From Porticoccaceae bacterium (GTDB lineage: Bacteria > Pseudomonadota > Gammaproteobacteria > Pseudomonadales > Porticoccaceae), in the NCBI GenBank assembly GCA_018069525.1, contig JAGPUQ010000002.1, forward strand, positions 185,202-249,201: a DNA stretch of 64,000 bases, read 5' to 3'. The notes under the pieces were generated by a model that was not told the origin of the DNA, ran no database searches, and worked only from the letters and a program-made list of their open reading frames with translations. The position numbers and the translations under genes are program-made. The number at the start of each line of letters is the position of its first letter. Positions within the stretch are counted from its first letter, which is position 1. Positions 27,432-36,522 of this stretch are shown piece after piece.

Positions 27432-27588
27432 AGGCTATAGTGTAGGTTAGACGACTAGCATAGATGGAGCACTTGATTCAGAATAAGGATTGCCGTTGTG
27501 GGCGGTCCTGCCATGAACAGGTCGACGGATAGCGATACCGTTTACATTCGCCCTGCACATTCATCGTGGATAAAAAAGACTAAAAACC

Positions 27589-28239
27589 GTGACTACAGTT
27601 AGCACCGCAAGGATTCGTGAAAAGAAACGCCGTTTTCTGGAGCGGGAGCAACGTATTATCAATGTTGCCCTGGAATTACTCCTGCGCGACGGCATTGATC
27701 AGGTGACGGTATCGGCGATTGCCGACCAGGTAGGGATCGGCAAGGGTACGGTGTATAAGCACTTCCAGAGTAAATCTGAATTGCTGGTGCGCATTGTTCT
27801 CGATTACGAAGCGTATATTGCGAGTAACTTGCAAAAAGGCATTGAGGCGACGGAGGCGGGCGATCCCGGCGCACTGGTGAAAGCGTATTTTAATTCCCGG
27901 CTGTCCAATCCAGGTCTCGATCGTCTGACTCAGCAATTGGAGTTTCGGCTGGAGTACGAACCCCAGATAGCGGCTCAAATGCAGGAGCTTCACCAAATGC
28001 GTCGTGCGACCACGGCAGGCTTGAATGCAACGATTGCTAAACTCATCGCTCTCGGCGTGCTCGAAGATGTGCCGCCGCACTATCATTATTTGGCTAGCTG
28101 GGCTTTGGCTCAGGGTGCGGTCGATGTATGTTTCAACAAAGGCCTGGGCGATCAATACGACGATAACGATGCTCTGCTGCGTTTTATTACCGGGATCGGC
28201 GTTACCATGGGCAACAAGGGTCAATTGCGCGATATTTAA
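27589..28239 (+). CDS. TetR/AcrR-family transcriptional regulator
   Basis: 216 aa from GTG. The N-terminal helix-turn-helix spans about 20-65 (LLLRDGIDQVTVSAIADQVGIGKGTVYKHF), the hallmark of TetR repressors. A helical ligand-binding domain follows. It probably represses a nearby gene or itself; the divergent K+ channel start is about 160 bp away, and DUF1285 follows 117 bp downstream. No operator-like palindrome stood out to me. The ligand is unknown. Confidence 0.85.
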   Translation: MTTVSTARIREKKRRFLEREQRIINVALELLLRDGIDQVTVSAIADQVGIGKGTVYKHFQSKSELLVRIVLDYEAYIASNLQKGIEATEAGDPGALVKAYFNSRLSNPGLDRLTQQLEFRLEYEPQIAAQMQELHQMRRATTAGLNATIAKLIALGVLEDVPPHYHYLASWALAQGAVDVCFNKGLGDQYDDNDALLRFITGIGVTMGNKGQLRDI

Positions 28240-28260
28240 CTTGTTGGATAACGAGATCGC

Positions 28261-28300
28261 CTAGTACCACCTAGTACCACCTAACATCACTTAGCATCAC
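28261..28300. repeat. Four 10-bp tandem units between the TetR gene and DUF1285
   Basis: CTAGTACCAC twice, then CTAACATCAC and TTAGCATCAC, in perfect 10-bp register. They lie 22 bp after the TetR stop and about 57 bp before the DUF1285 start. One helical turn per unit would place every copy on the same face of DNA. Confidence 0.7.
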
Positions 28301-28356
28301 CGACGCCACAACAATACCTATCACTCCAAATACACGATAAGCGGATTTTGAAAGCA

Positions 28357-28917
28357 ATGTCGAAAATTTCCCTCGAAGACATTGGCGGCGAATTTGAAAG
28401 CGCCATCAAATCACCTGCTAAATTACCCCCGGTAGAATCCTGGAATCCACCCTTGAGTGGTGATATCGATATTGTGATTACCCGCGATGGTGTTTGGCAC
28501 CACGAAGGTAGTCCGATAAAACGACAGCCGCTGGTTAAATTATTTTCGTCTATTTTGAAACGTGAGGGCGATGATTATTTTTTGGTAACACCAGTGGAAA
28601 AATGGCGTATGCAGGTTGAAGATGCGCCGTTTGTAGTGATCGCCATGGAGTGCTCGTCGGACGGCGTTGATGCAGAGCAAGTTTTAAGTTTTACCACTAA
28701 TGTCGATGACCGTGTATGTGCAGGGCCGGATAATCCGATTCGGGTCGAAGTCGATCCTGAGACCGACGAACCCAGCCCTTATTTATTGATACGACGAAAT
28801 CTGGAAGGTCGTATTAGTCGCTCGGTGTACTACCAGTTAGCGGAGTTGGCTAAACCTATGGCTAACAACAAGGGCTATGGCGTAAGCAGTTGCGGAGTAA
28901 GTTTTGAACTTAAATAA
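28357..28917 (+). CDS. DUF1285 protein
   Basis: 186 aa from the ATG at 28357; a TTG 9 bases upstream is also in frame. It matches DUF1285: PPVESWNPPLSGDIDIVITRDG near the N-terminus, then WHHEGSPIKRQPLVKLFSSIL, and a beta-rich second half. Solved relatives form a two-domain beta fold, but the role is unknown. It is cytoplasmic, with no signal or membrane segment. Its stop lies inside the start region of the peptidase gene that follows. Confidence 0.8.
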   Translation: MSKISLEDIGGEFESAIKSPAKLPPVESWNPPLSGDIDIVITRDGVWHHEGSPIKRQPLVKLFSSILKREGDDYFLVTPVEKWRMQVEDAPFVVIAMECSSDGVDAEQVLSFTTNVDDRVCAGPDNPIRVEVDPETDEPSPYLLIRRNLEGRISRSVYYQLAELAKPMANNKGYGVSSCGVSFELK

Positions 28918-30343
28918 CAAAAACTTTAAGGTGTTTTTGAGCACACGGTTAAGCCGAATATTTTTCGTGTTATTTGTTTCGCTGCTATGTAGCTCCGCTC
29001 AGGGTAGTTCCATTCAGGATAGCTCCGCTCAGGCAGATAATAAAAAGCACACTGAATTCCTGGAGCTATTCAGGCAGTATTTACAAATCGATACCAGTAA
29101 TCCGCCCGGTGGAGAGTTGGCGGCAGCGCATTTTTTCGCCCACATTTTTGAGCGAGAAGGGATCCCCTACGACCTGGTCGAAAGCGCGCCAGGGCGCAGT
29201 AATATTCGAGCCGTCATTAAAGGTCGCAAACCATCGGCATTGATTTTATTACACCATATGGATGTTGTGCCTGCGAACCCAGAGCAATGGGAGCACCCAC
29301 CCTTTGCCGCGCTAATGGATGATCAATTTATTCATGGCCGAGGTGCCGTCGATACCAAATCCCTGGGCATTTTTCACTTAAATGCATTTCTTAACCTGCA
29401 TCGCTCGGGCGTAGTGCCAGACAGAGATGTAGTATTTATGGCCACCGCGGACGAAGAGTCGGGCGGCGCTTTTGGTGTTGGCTGGTTAATGGAGCACTGG
29501 CCGGAATGGTTTAAAAATATTGATGCGGTGCTTAACGAAGGGGCTGTGGGAAAATCCATTGGGGGCAAGACGACTTACGCCGTCGAAGTGACTCAAAAAA
29601 TACCTTTGTGGTTGCGACTGGAAACTCAGGGAGAAGCCGGGCACGGGGCCGCACCGCACGCGCAAACAGCAGTGACACGATTGCTGGATGCGAGCACTCA
29701 GCTACAGCAACTTCAGTTTGTACCTCGCGCGATTGCGCCGGTAGCGGACTATTTCACCGCCCTGGCACCTCTTTACGCCTCGCCCTGGCGAGAGCGTTTT
29801 AGTGCTATCAATGAAACAGTAAAGTCTGCCGATAGCATGGCCGAGTTGCACGAGTTCGACCATCGACTCTACGCGCTGTTAACCTCGTCCTGTACACCCA
29901 CACGCTTACAGGGCAGTGGTAAAATTAACGTAGTGCCGGGGATGGCGTCTCTAGAGATGGATTGCCGCTTGCTACCCGACGTGAATCCAGAGCAGGTGGT
30001 GGAGCGTATCCAAACATTACTTGGCCCCGAGGTGCAGGTAAGGACCTTGTTGTCATTTAAGCCGGGGGTTTCCAGTAGTCAGCATCCCTTGTTTGAAACC
30101 ATTGCTGCGGTCTTGCAAGAGCGCTACCCCGAAGCCCTGTTGTTACCCAAAGTATCTCCGGGGTTTACCGATAGTCATTTTTTTCGGGAGAGTGGAGTGA
30201 CGGCCTTTGGCTTTTCGCCGATCCTGTTAGATGAAGATGGCAGTTATGGCGTTCATGGTGTTAACGAACGATTGACCCTCGACGATTTTCATCAAGGTCT
30301 GCAAGTTGTCGAAGATATCGTCATTCAGTATGTGACTGATTAA
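28904..30343 (+). CDS. Exported M20-family zinc peptidase
   Basis: 479 aa from TTG, overlapping the DUF1285 stop by 14 bases; GTG at 28931 is an alternative. A signal peptide covers about 16-34 (ends SSAQG), so a periplasmic enzyme. Zinc-site motifs are LLHHMD (116-120, His118), GRGAVDTK (Asp150) and ADEESGG (Glu184/185), with later catalytic-domain residues in place. A dimerisation lid lies in the middle, as in carboxypeptidase/aminoacylase M20 members. It would cleave short peptides or N-acyl amino acids. Residues 30-44 just after the signal are a three-fold 5-residue repeat encoded by 15-bp units. Confidence 0.82.
   Translation: MNLNNKNFKVFLSTRLSRIFFVLFVSLLCSSAQGSSIQDSSAQADNKKHTEFLELFRQYLQIDTSNPPGGELAAAHFFAHIFEREGIPYDLVESAPGRSNIRAVIKGRKPSALILLHHMDVVPANPEQWEHPPFAALMDDQFIHGRGAVDTKSLGIFHLNAFLNLHRSGVVPDRDVVFMATADEESGGAFGVGWLMEHWPEWFKNIDAVLNEGAVGKSIGGKTTYAVEVTQKIPLWLRLETQGEAGHGAAPHAQTAVTRLLDASTQLQQLQFVPRAIAPVADYFTALAPLYASPWRERFSAINETVKSADSMAELHEFDHRLYALLTSSCTPTRLQGSGKINVVPGMASLEMDCRLLPDVNPEQVVERIQTLLGPEVQVRTLLSFKPGVSSSQHPLFETIAAVLQERYPEALLLPKVSPGFTDSHFFRESGVTAFGFSPILLDEDGSYGVHGVNERLTLDDFHQGLQVVEDIVIQYVTD
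28991..29035 (+). repeat. In-frame 15-bp triplicate at the peptidase signal-mature junction
   Basis: Units AGCTCCGCTCAGGGT, AGTTCCATTCAGGAT and AGCTCCGCTCAGGCA encode SSAQG, SSIQD and SSAQA. They lengthen a flexible linker after the signal peptide. Confidence 0.75.
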
Positions 30344-30419
30344 TTAGAAAATGAAAGATAGAAGTTAAAAGCTAAATCAACAATCCAATTTTAAACTCCA
30401 AAGCGCGGCAATTTAAACG

Positions 30420-31619
30420 ATGAGCTTATCCGAACACTGGTTTTCTGATTGTGGTGGTATAGACAATTTTCTTCGCCATTACTGGCAGCAGAAACCCCTA
30501 CTTATTCGTCAGGCCTTTCCCGGTTTCCAATCTCCCGTCTCGGCTGACGAATTAGGGGGTTTGGCCCTGGAAGATGAAATCGAGTCACGGCTTATTATTG
30601 AAGATCAGAAAACTGCTCTGTGGAGTTTACAAAACGGGCCCTTCGACGAAAACATTTTTCAAACCTTGCCGCCCAGCCATTGGACCTTGTTGGTGCAAGC
30701 CGTAGATCAATGGTTACCGGAAGTGGGGGAGCTGCTGGAGCATTTTGATTTTTTGCCGCGCTGGCGGCTCGACGATATTATGCTTAGCTATGCGGAAGAC
30801 CAGGGCAGTGTCGGCCCACATTTTGATCAATACGATGTTTTCCTATTGCAGGGCGAAGGCCAGCGACGGTGGCGTGTGGGACAGGTATGTGACGCCTCGA
30901 CACCTTTGGTCGAGGGCTCTGCGCTGAAAATATTGCAAGACTTTGAGCAGCAAAATGAATGGCTACTGGAGCCGGGGGATATGTTGTACGTGCCGCCGGG
31001 CGTTGCTCACTGGGGCGTTGCCGAAGGTGAGTGCATCACCTATTCAGTAGGCTTTCGTGCGCCCACCGGCGTTGAAATGCTCAACGACCTCGCGACTGAA
31101 TTACTCGCCAGGGACGACCAGCAAACCGCCCATGTCTATCGTGACCCTGATTTTTCTACAATGAGCTCAGCAGTAGAGCACCAAAAAAACTCGCCGGGCG
31201 TTATCGACAAAGCATTTATACAGTCGGCAAAAACGCTTTTGCTGAAACAACTGGACGACGACCAGTTGCTGGGCGAATGGTTTGCGCGCTATATGACGAC
31301 TCGCAAGTACCCAGATTTAGAGCCAGGCGAGTGTGGTATTGATGACGGTCAGGAAAGCCTGCCATTGACTGATGATTCCATCATTACTCGCCATCCGGCG
31401 TCACGCTTTGCGGCGCTGCTTGATGTGCAGGGTGGTCAGGCGACACTGGCGGTGGATGGAGAACTTTATCCATGTTCGGCCGACTTTGCGGCGCTGCTCG
31501 CCAATCAGCCGGTGTTGAGTATCAACGATATTAGTCCGTTTTCGGATCAGGAAAAAAGTATTTTTGCCACCTTGCTGACTATGGGCTGTTTGGTTTTTGG
31601 GAACGACGAGGAAATCTAA
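30420..31619 (+). CDS. roxA: Ribosomal protein L16 arginine hydroxylase (RoxA/YcfD)
   Basis: 399 aa JmjC/cupin-type 2-oxoglutarate oxygenase. The iron site is HxD at His134/Asp136 (GPHFDQYDVF) and His197 (PPGVAHWG). The surrounding RWRLDDIMLSYA and GQRRWRVG sequences are typical of YcfD. It hydroxylates a conserved Arg of ribosomal protein L16. The C-terminal winged-helix-like part (~215-399) is complete, giving the usual length plus about 25 residues. The ATG directly follows an AT-rich spacer with no strong ribosome-binding sequence. Confidence 0.9.
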   Translation: MSLSEHWFSDCGGIDNFLRHYWQQKPLLIRQAFPGFQSPVSADELGGLALEDEIESRLIIEDQKTALWSLQNGPFDENIFQTLPPSHWTLLVQAVDQWLPEVGELLEHFDFLPRWRLDDIMLSYAEDQGSVGPHFDQYDVFLLQGEGQRRWRVGQVCDASTPLVEGSALKILQDFEQQNEWLLEPGDMLYVPPGVAHWGVAEGECITYSVGFRAPTGVEMLNDLATELLARDDQQTAHVYRDPDFSTMSSAVEHQKNSPGVIDKAFIQSAKTLLLKQLDDDQLLGEWFARYMTTRKYPDLEPGECGIDDGQESLPLTDDSIITRHPASRFAALLDVQGGQATLAVDGELYPCSADFAALLANQPVLSINDISPFSDQEKSIFATLLTMGCLVFGNDEEI

Positions 31620-31687
31620 CTTCTTCGGTCTATTTACAAGTAATGTAAAAATAAAAAATTTCAAAAATAGCGGCGGGAAAAAATACT

Positions 31688-32653
31688 ATGAGTGATCATC
31701 GGCTTGGAATCGTACTTTCTACCGCAACGAAATCGCCGGTTAGAGAACTAGTTAATATTGCTCAGCTCGCCGAAGCGCACGGTTTTTCTGCGGTACTGGT
31801 AAATGAGGGGAGAGGAGATGCCCTGGCTTGCTCTGAAGCCATTGCCCTGAGTACGAAGCACATTCAGGTAGGTACCAATATAGCGAATATTTATTATAGA
31901 CACCCATTCTTGATGGCGATGACGGCGGAAACCATTGCCGATTTGTCCGATGGTCGCTTAGTTCTTGGTCTGGGTATCAGCCATAGACCCTTGCTGGAAT
32001 CTCTGGGTATCGAGATGAATAAACCCCGAGCATATTTGCGTAGTTATACAGAAACGGTAAAGGGCATTCTCGATGGGAAAGAGGTAAGTCCGCTGTTTGA
32101 ATCCAGTGCCAGCGCCCACAAAACGCCTATTTTTCTGGCGGGTTTAACGGTAGAAAGCGCCCGTGTTGCTGGTGAAGTAGCGGATGGCATCATGCCCTTT
32201 TTAGCCTCAATGACTTATTTAACTATGCTACTTGAAGAGGCGAAAAAAACCGCAACTGAAAAGGGTCGCGATGCAGATAAATTCGATTGCATCATGAGTA
32301 TTCCTACGTTTCTTTCTGAGGATGTTTCGGCGGCGATGTCGGCAGCTAAAAATAATCTCGCGTTTTTTGCCCAGCTCCCTAACTATCGTTTGCAATGGCG
32401 ACGTTGTGGCTTTGAAGAGGAGGTGGATGCTATGGAGGAAGCCTGGAAAACCGGTAGTCGTCATCGAGCTGCGGGGTGTGTAAGCAAGCGGATGGTCGAG
32501 CAGATATGTGTCTACGGTTCTCCACAAATGTGTCGCGAGCAATTGGCGGCGTTTAATTCCGCTGGAGCCGCCATGCCCGTGCTGGCGGTGAGTCCGGTCA
32601 ACGAAGATCGCTTGAGTGCTACCTGCAGTGCGATAAAAATATTAGCGCCATAG
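31688..32653 (+). CDS. LLM-class flavin-dependent oxidoreductase
   Basis: 321 aa luciferase-like TIM barrel. It begins with the strand HRLGIVLSTATKSP and has the substrate/flavin region VGTNIANIYYRHP and the conserved GRLVLGLGISH. It fits F420- or FMN-dependent monooxygenases or reductases. The cofactor and substrate are not determined. A GGCGGGAAA lies upstream of the ATG. It is convergent with the Rieske oxygenase gene, 23 bp apart, and opens a 5-kb stretch of catabolic-type genes. Confidence 0.82.
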   Translation: MSDHRLGIVLSTATKSPVRELVNIAQLAEAHGFSAVLVNEGRGDALACSEAIALSTKHIQVGTNIANIYYRHPFLMAMTAETIADLSDGRLVLGLGISHRPLLESLGIEMNKPRAYLRSYTETVKGILDGKEVSPLFESSASAHKTPIFLAGLTVESARVAGEVADGIMPFLASMTYLTMLLEEAKKTATEKGRDADKFDCIMSIPTFLSEDVSAAMSAAKNNLAFFAQLPNYRLQWRRCGFEEEVDAMEEAWKTGSRHRAAGCVSKRMVEQICVYGSPQMCREQLAAFNSAGAAMPVLAVSPVNEDRLSATCSAIKILAP

Positions 32654-32676
32654 CCGCAGGGCACCGAGTATAAAAA

Positions 32677-33849
32677 CTACTTAGTTGTCTCTCGTTCAAC
32701 TGGATTCTCGCCCCTGACAGCGCGCTCTACGGACATCTGGAAATGTGCGAGCGCGGGTTCGTTGCGACCAATCAACACGTGGTCAACTACCCCGGATAAG
32801 TAACTACGCTCGATGTCGATCTGCATAGCGATATCCTCGGTATCAACTGTACGAATAGCGAGCGCTACATTGGCGTCCCAATATTTACGTGCTTTAGCGG
32901 TGACTGCGGGTTCGGGAACGTAGCAATCGAAGTAGATAATGCATTGGTCGGGTTGATTGCGCAGGGGAAATATACGCCAGGTTTCCAGGTGATCGCCTTG
33001 CATAACAAACACCGTGTTTGGAAATAGTTGATAGGAAATTGCGGTATGTCGAACAAAGTCCCATTCGGATTGATCTTGCTCCCGTAAATGTTTAATACTC
33101 TTGCGAACCACTGCCTCGCGAAGATTTAAACCAAAATCATCGAATAAGCAGAGGTTCTGATGGAAGATTGACGCGACACTATCCCGATGTAGTGTCGCGA
33201 AGTGGTATGCCTCTAGAAACGTATCTATCGGCATCTTCCAATTAGCGCGACGCTCCAAAACTCGACCCTCGTAATGGCTATAGCGAGCAAGATCATAATT
33301 GGCTAGATCTTCATCCATTCCACAGAGATGTTCTGCTAAATTTATTGTCGCATCTGGGTTGGGTATCACCCACAACATTCCGTCCTGTTCCGCGCAGGGT
33401 AGGGGAATTAAGCTATGAGCGCCCTTATCGATTCCGGGAAATGAGTCCTGGTCGGGAATCACTTGAAGTTTGCCCTGCTTGTTGTAGCGCCAGGCGTGAT
33501 AGGGACAGGTAAAGTTCGCTTTATTACCGCAGTTTTTTGCCAGCGGCGCACCTCGGTGACGACACATATTGACGAACGCCCGTACCTGGCCATCATCGCC
33601 TCGTATCATTAAAATCGGCACCGCAGCAAAATCTTCGCTTAGATAATCGCCGGGGTCGGGAATACGGCAGGATAAACCCATAAACAGTGGGTAGGAACGA
33701 AACAGGGTGTCCTGCTCCCGCTGTAGCCAGTTGTTGTCCGTGTACGAGGCAACGGCATTGCGGATGACCTCTGGGCTAAGATCGGTGGTGCCGGCGTCGA
33801 TATGGGCAAGGGCACGCTGGGTTAAACTAATGTGAGTGGCTTGCTTCAA
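32677..33849 (-). CDS. Rieske-type ring-hydroxylating oxygenase alpha subunit
   Basis: 390 aa from a TTG at 33849, chosen because GGAG lies 11 bases upstream. The open frame continues upstream with another TTG near 33987, and no ATG precedes the conserved region. The Rieske [2Fe-2S] motif is CxH (96/98) and CxxH (115/118). The mononuclear iron site shows AYHFATLH (His216, His221). The partner reductase and ferredoxin are not encoded nearby. It probably hydroxylates or demethylates an aromatic, quaternary-amine or sterol-like compound; the substrate is unknown. It is divergent from the hydrolase operon. Confidence 0.82.
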   Translation of the reverse strand: MKQATHISLTQRALAHIDAGTTDLSPEVIRNAVASYTDNNWLQREQDTLFRSYPLFMGLSCRIPDPGDYLSEDFAAVPILMIRGDDGQVRAFVNMCRHRGAPLAKNCGNKANFTCPYHAWRYNKQGKLQVIPDQDSFPGIDKGAHSLIPLPCAEQDGMLWVIPNPDATINLAEHLCGMDEDLANYDLARYSHYEGRVLERRANWKMPIDTFLEAYHFATLHRDSVASIFHQNLCLFDDFGLNLREAVVRKSIKHLREQDQSEWDFVRHTAISYQLFPNTVFVMQGDHLETWRIFPLRNQPDQCIIYFDCYVPEPAVTAKARKYWDANVALAIRTVDTEDIAMQIDIERSYLSGVVDHVLIGRNEPALAHFQMSVERAVRGENPVERETTK

Positions 33850-34354
33850 AACTGCGATTACTCCAAACTTTTTTTTGTTGGCGAATTTTTTAACAGAAAT
33901 TTGAATGTGACTCGATTTGTTGGGCGGCCGAGAGAGTGGATTAGGGATAAGCAAGGTGTAGTTTACATCAACTGATAGTCGTCTCAAGCCGTCTGAGCCT
34001 AATTTATGGAAATCAGTTGACTGGCTGCTCGGCAGGGGTTAGCGTTCGACATATGTTGGAAACATTAACTCAATGTGTTCTCCATTTGTCATATTGAAGG
34101 TGGTTCTACGACCAGTGTACAATCCAAGAAAAACATGAAACTCCCAGGTGAAAATGTGCTGCCACAATGCGTGAGTGGGTCGAGCAGACAAGTGCAAAGG
34201 GGAGGGGATAATTCAAGCAGAATTGTTGGTCACGGATAAGGATTGGGTACAATTAGTTCTATAAATTTTAGTACGAAGTTATCATCAAATATTATTCTCC
34301 AGGCTGTCTGACAACAAAGCGGCTGAGAACATAGTGGATTCTAAGGATAAATAA
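33850..34354. other. Divergent intergenic region between Rieske oxygenase and hydrolase
   Basis: About 500 bp with no supportable gene. An imperfect inverted repeat (TGGAAACATT with AATGTGTTCTCCA, around 34058-34083) could be an operator. A weak promoter-like pair, TTGGTC and TACAAT 16 bp apart, lies near 34228-34255. A ribosome-binding-like AAGGATAA precedes the hydrolase ATG. Confidence 0.35.
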
Positions 34355-35185
34355 ATGAGTTTTATTGATGCCGTAGACAAAGTAGAGGTGCCCCGGCCCC
34401 CGAAACACTATACCGAACCTTCGTTCGCGGAAGTCCTGGGTGTTCCAATTGCATACCGACGTCAGGGTAATGGCGAAGCCGTAGTATTTCTACACGGGGC
34501 AGGGTTCACGCGCCGTTGGGTCCCCATGTACGAAATGCTTGCGCAAAAGTTTGACTTTATCGCGCCAGAATCGCCTGGTTTTGGGGAAACGCCAATGCCA
34601 CCGTGGTTTCGCGACTTCTCCGATCTGTCTATCCTCTACGACCAGTTGTTTGAACAACTCGGGCTCGACCAGATACATTTAATCGGCTATTCGATGGGTG
34701 GCTGGGCTGCCGCTGAGTTTGCTTCGTATTATCCACGACGTCTTAAAAGCTTGAGTTTGGTCGTTCCGATCGGCCTGCGACTCGAAGATAATCCCGGTGT
34801 CGACCTGTTCCAGCTCTCACCTCAACAATTGATGGATCGTTTATTTAACGATAAAAAGGTCATGGCCGAATTCATGGAAGGTATGGATGATTTTGACGAG
34901 GGCATTCACCTGTATTCGGAAATGTCCGCTGCTGCTAGATTAATATGGGCACCGCGCTACAATCTGGCATTGGAGCGGCGCTTGCAACGGCTCACTTGCC
35001 CGACTCTGGTTGTGCGCGCCGAGGATGACCACCTGGTTCCTAATCAAATGGCAGAAAAATTCGCGACTACATTACCGAATAATCGCCTGGTAATGATCCC
35101 GGAAACCGGGCATGAGCTCTGTCTCGAACGTCCAGCCGAACTTGCCAGGGAACTCGCGGACTTCATTAAGGAGGCATCGAAGTGA
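34355..35185 (+). CDS. Alpha/beta hydrolase (meta-cleavage-product-hydrolase-like)
   Basis: 276 aa. Oxyanion region FLHGAGFTRRW, nucleophile Ser113 in GYSMGG, Asp224/225 in RAEDDHLVP and His253 in ETGHELCLERP complete the triad. The size and lid position fit hydrolases of ring-cleavage products, haloalkane dehalogenase relatives and similar enzymes. It is cytoplasmic. It overlaps the following luciferase-like oxidoreductase by 4 bases (GTGA), so the two are translationally coupled and probably act on the same pathway. Confidence 0.83.
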   Translation: MSFIDAVDKVEVPRPPKHYTEPSFAEVLGVPIAYRRQGNGEAVVFLHGAGFTRRWVPMYEMLAQKFDFIAPESPGFGETPMPPWFRDFSDLSILYDQLFEQLGLDQIHLIGYSMGGWAAAEFASYYPRRLKSLSLVVPIGLRLEDNPGVDLFQLSPQQLMDRLFNDKKVMAEFMEGMDDFDEGIHLYSEMSAAARLIWAPRYNLALERRLQRLTCPTLVVRAEDDHLVPNQMAEKFATTLPNNRLVMIPETGHELCLERPAELARELADFIKEASK

Positions 35186-36504
35186 ATAAGCTACGCTTCT
35201 ACGGCTTTAATTTGATGCCCTATGCCGACATCCCGCCCACTTCGGAATTTGAGTCAGCCTGGGTGTCTCTATCCAACAAACACTACGACCCCCAGCGCGG
35301 ACGTCAGATTTACAACGAATACATCGATCAACTCGTTGCGACTGAAAAATATGGGTTTGATGGTGTAGGTGTCAACGAACACCATGCCAATTTCTACGGC
35401 ACCATGCCTTCCCCCAATATCATCGCGGCAATGCTCGTGCAGCGCACCAACCATATTCCCATTGGGGTGATTGGCAACGCCATACCCTTGCACGGCAATC
35501 CCTTACGGGTGGCGGAAGAAATCGCCATGCTCGACGTTATTTCGGGCGGACGCATTATCTCCGGCTTCGTGCGTGGCATCGGCTGTGAGTACTTTAATAA
35601 TGGCGTGGTTCCAGCGGACTCGGTTGAACGTTTTAACGAAGCCCACGACTTGATCATAAAAGCCTGGACAGACGACGGCCCTTTCACCTGGCAGGGGGAT
35701 CATTTTTATATCCCCAACGTAAATCCAATTCCCAGACCGATCCAGGATCCGCACCCGCCGATCTGGATACCTGGTCAGGGTTCTCTAGAAACCATTCAGT
35801 TTGTCGCGAAGCACAAGTACACCTACATGATGGTGTTTGCGCCGCAGTGGTTTACCAAGCTGGCTTTCGATGGCTTGCGCGAGGAGTGTCAACGCCTCGG
35901 GTACGAAGCACCGAAAAATATGGTCAATGCCTGTGTGCCTACCTATGTTGCGGAAACAGATAAACAAGCACATCGCGAAGCCAAGGCGCACCTAAGTTGG
36001 GTGTTCAACACGGGTCTTAAAATTCCTGATCAAATCTTTTTCCCTCCGGGGTACATGACCACTAAATCCTTCCGCAATTTTATGGGTGCAATGCAAAAAG
36101 GGCACGTCAAGCCGCAAGCACAATTGAGTTATGACGAATTGCTGAAGGATCGCTATATCATTGTTGGATCACCGGAGACCGTGCGCAATCAAATCGGCGA
36201 ATATTGCGACGATGTCGGTGCGGGCGGACTCATCATGGGTGGGTCTTCCGTTGGCCCCATGCCTAACTGGATGGTGATGAAAAACATGCAGATTTTTGCC
36301 GAAGAAATAATGCCGGAGTTCCGGGAGGCTGATGGGAAACCGGATTACTTACGCGAAGAGCCGCCAGCGCCACGTACTCGTACAGAATTCGCGGCGCAGT
36401 ATGGACCGCCACCAGAAACCGCTCGCTCCATCGTAACCGGCTCCGAAGAGCTGATCGAACACCGCGTGGCGCATCTGCCGGAGATTATCGATTCGTCGAT
36501 GTAA
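35182..36504 (+). CDS. LLM-class flavin-dependent monooxygenase
   Basis: 440 aa from GTG, preceded by AGGAGG. A bacterial-luciferase-like TIM barrel: the N-terminal LRFYGFNLMPYADIP, then VNEHHANFYGTMPSPN (the EHH region near residue 61-64 is conserved in alkanal monooxygenase-like enzymes), and IPLHGNPLRVAEEIAMLD. The C-terminal ~45 residues are Pro/Glu/Arg-rich. It likely inserts oxygen using reduced FMN supplied by a separate reductase. The coupled upstream hydrolase suggests it makes or removes an ester or acyl group; the substrate is unknown. Confidence 0.85.
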   Translation: MNKLRFYGFNLMPYADIPPTSEFESAWVSLSNKHYDPQRGRQIYNEYIDQLVATEKYGFDGVGVNEHHANFYGTMPSPNIIAAMLVQRTNHIPIGVIGNAIPLHGNPLRVAEEIAMLDVISGGRIISGFVRGIGCEYFNNGVVPADSVERFNEAHDLIIKAWTDDGPFTWQGDHFYIPNVNPIPRPIQDPHPPIWIPGQGSLETIQFVAKHKYTYMMVFAPQWFTKLAFDGLREECQRLGYEAPKNMVNACVPTYVAETDKQAHREAKAHLSWVFNTGLKIPDQIFFPPGYMTTKSFRNFMGAMQKGHVKPQAQLSYDELLKDRYIIVGSPETVRNQIGEYCDDVGAGGLIMGGSSVGPMPNWMVMKNMQIFAEEIMPEFREADGKPDYLREEPPAPRTRTEFAAQYGPPPETARSIVTGSEELIEHRVAHLPEIIDSSM

Positions 36505-36522
36505 GTTTTTGTGGAGCTATAT

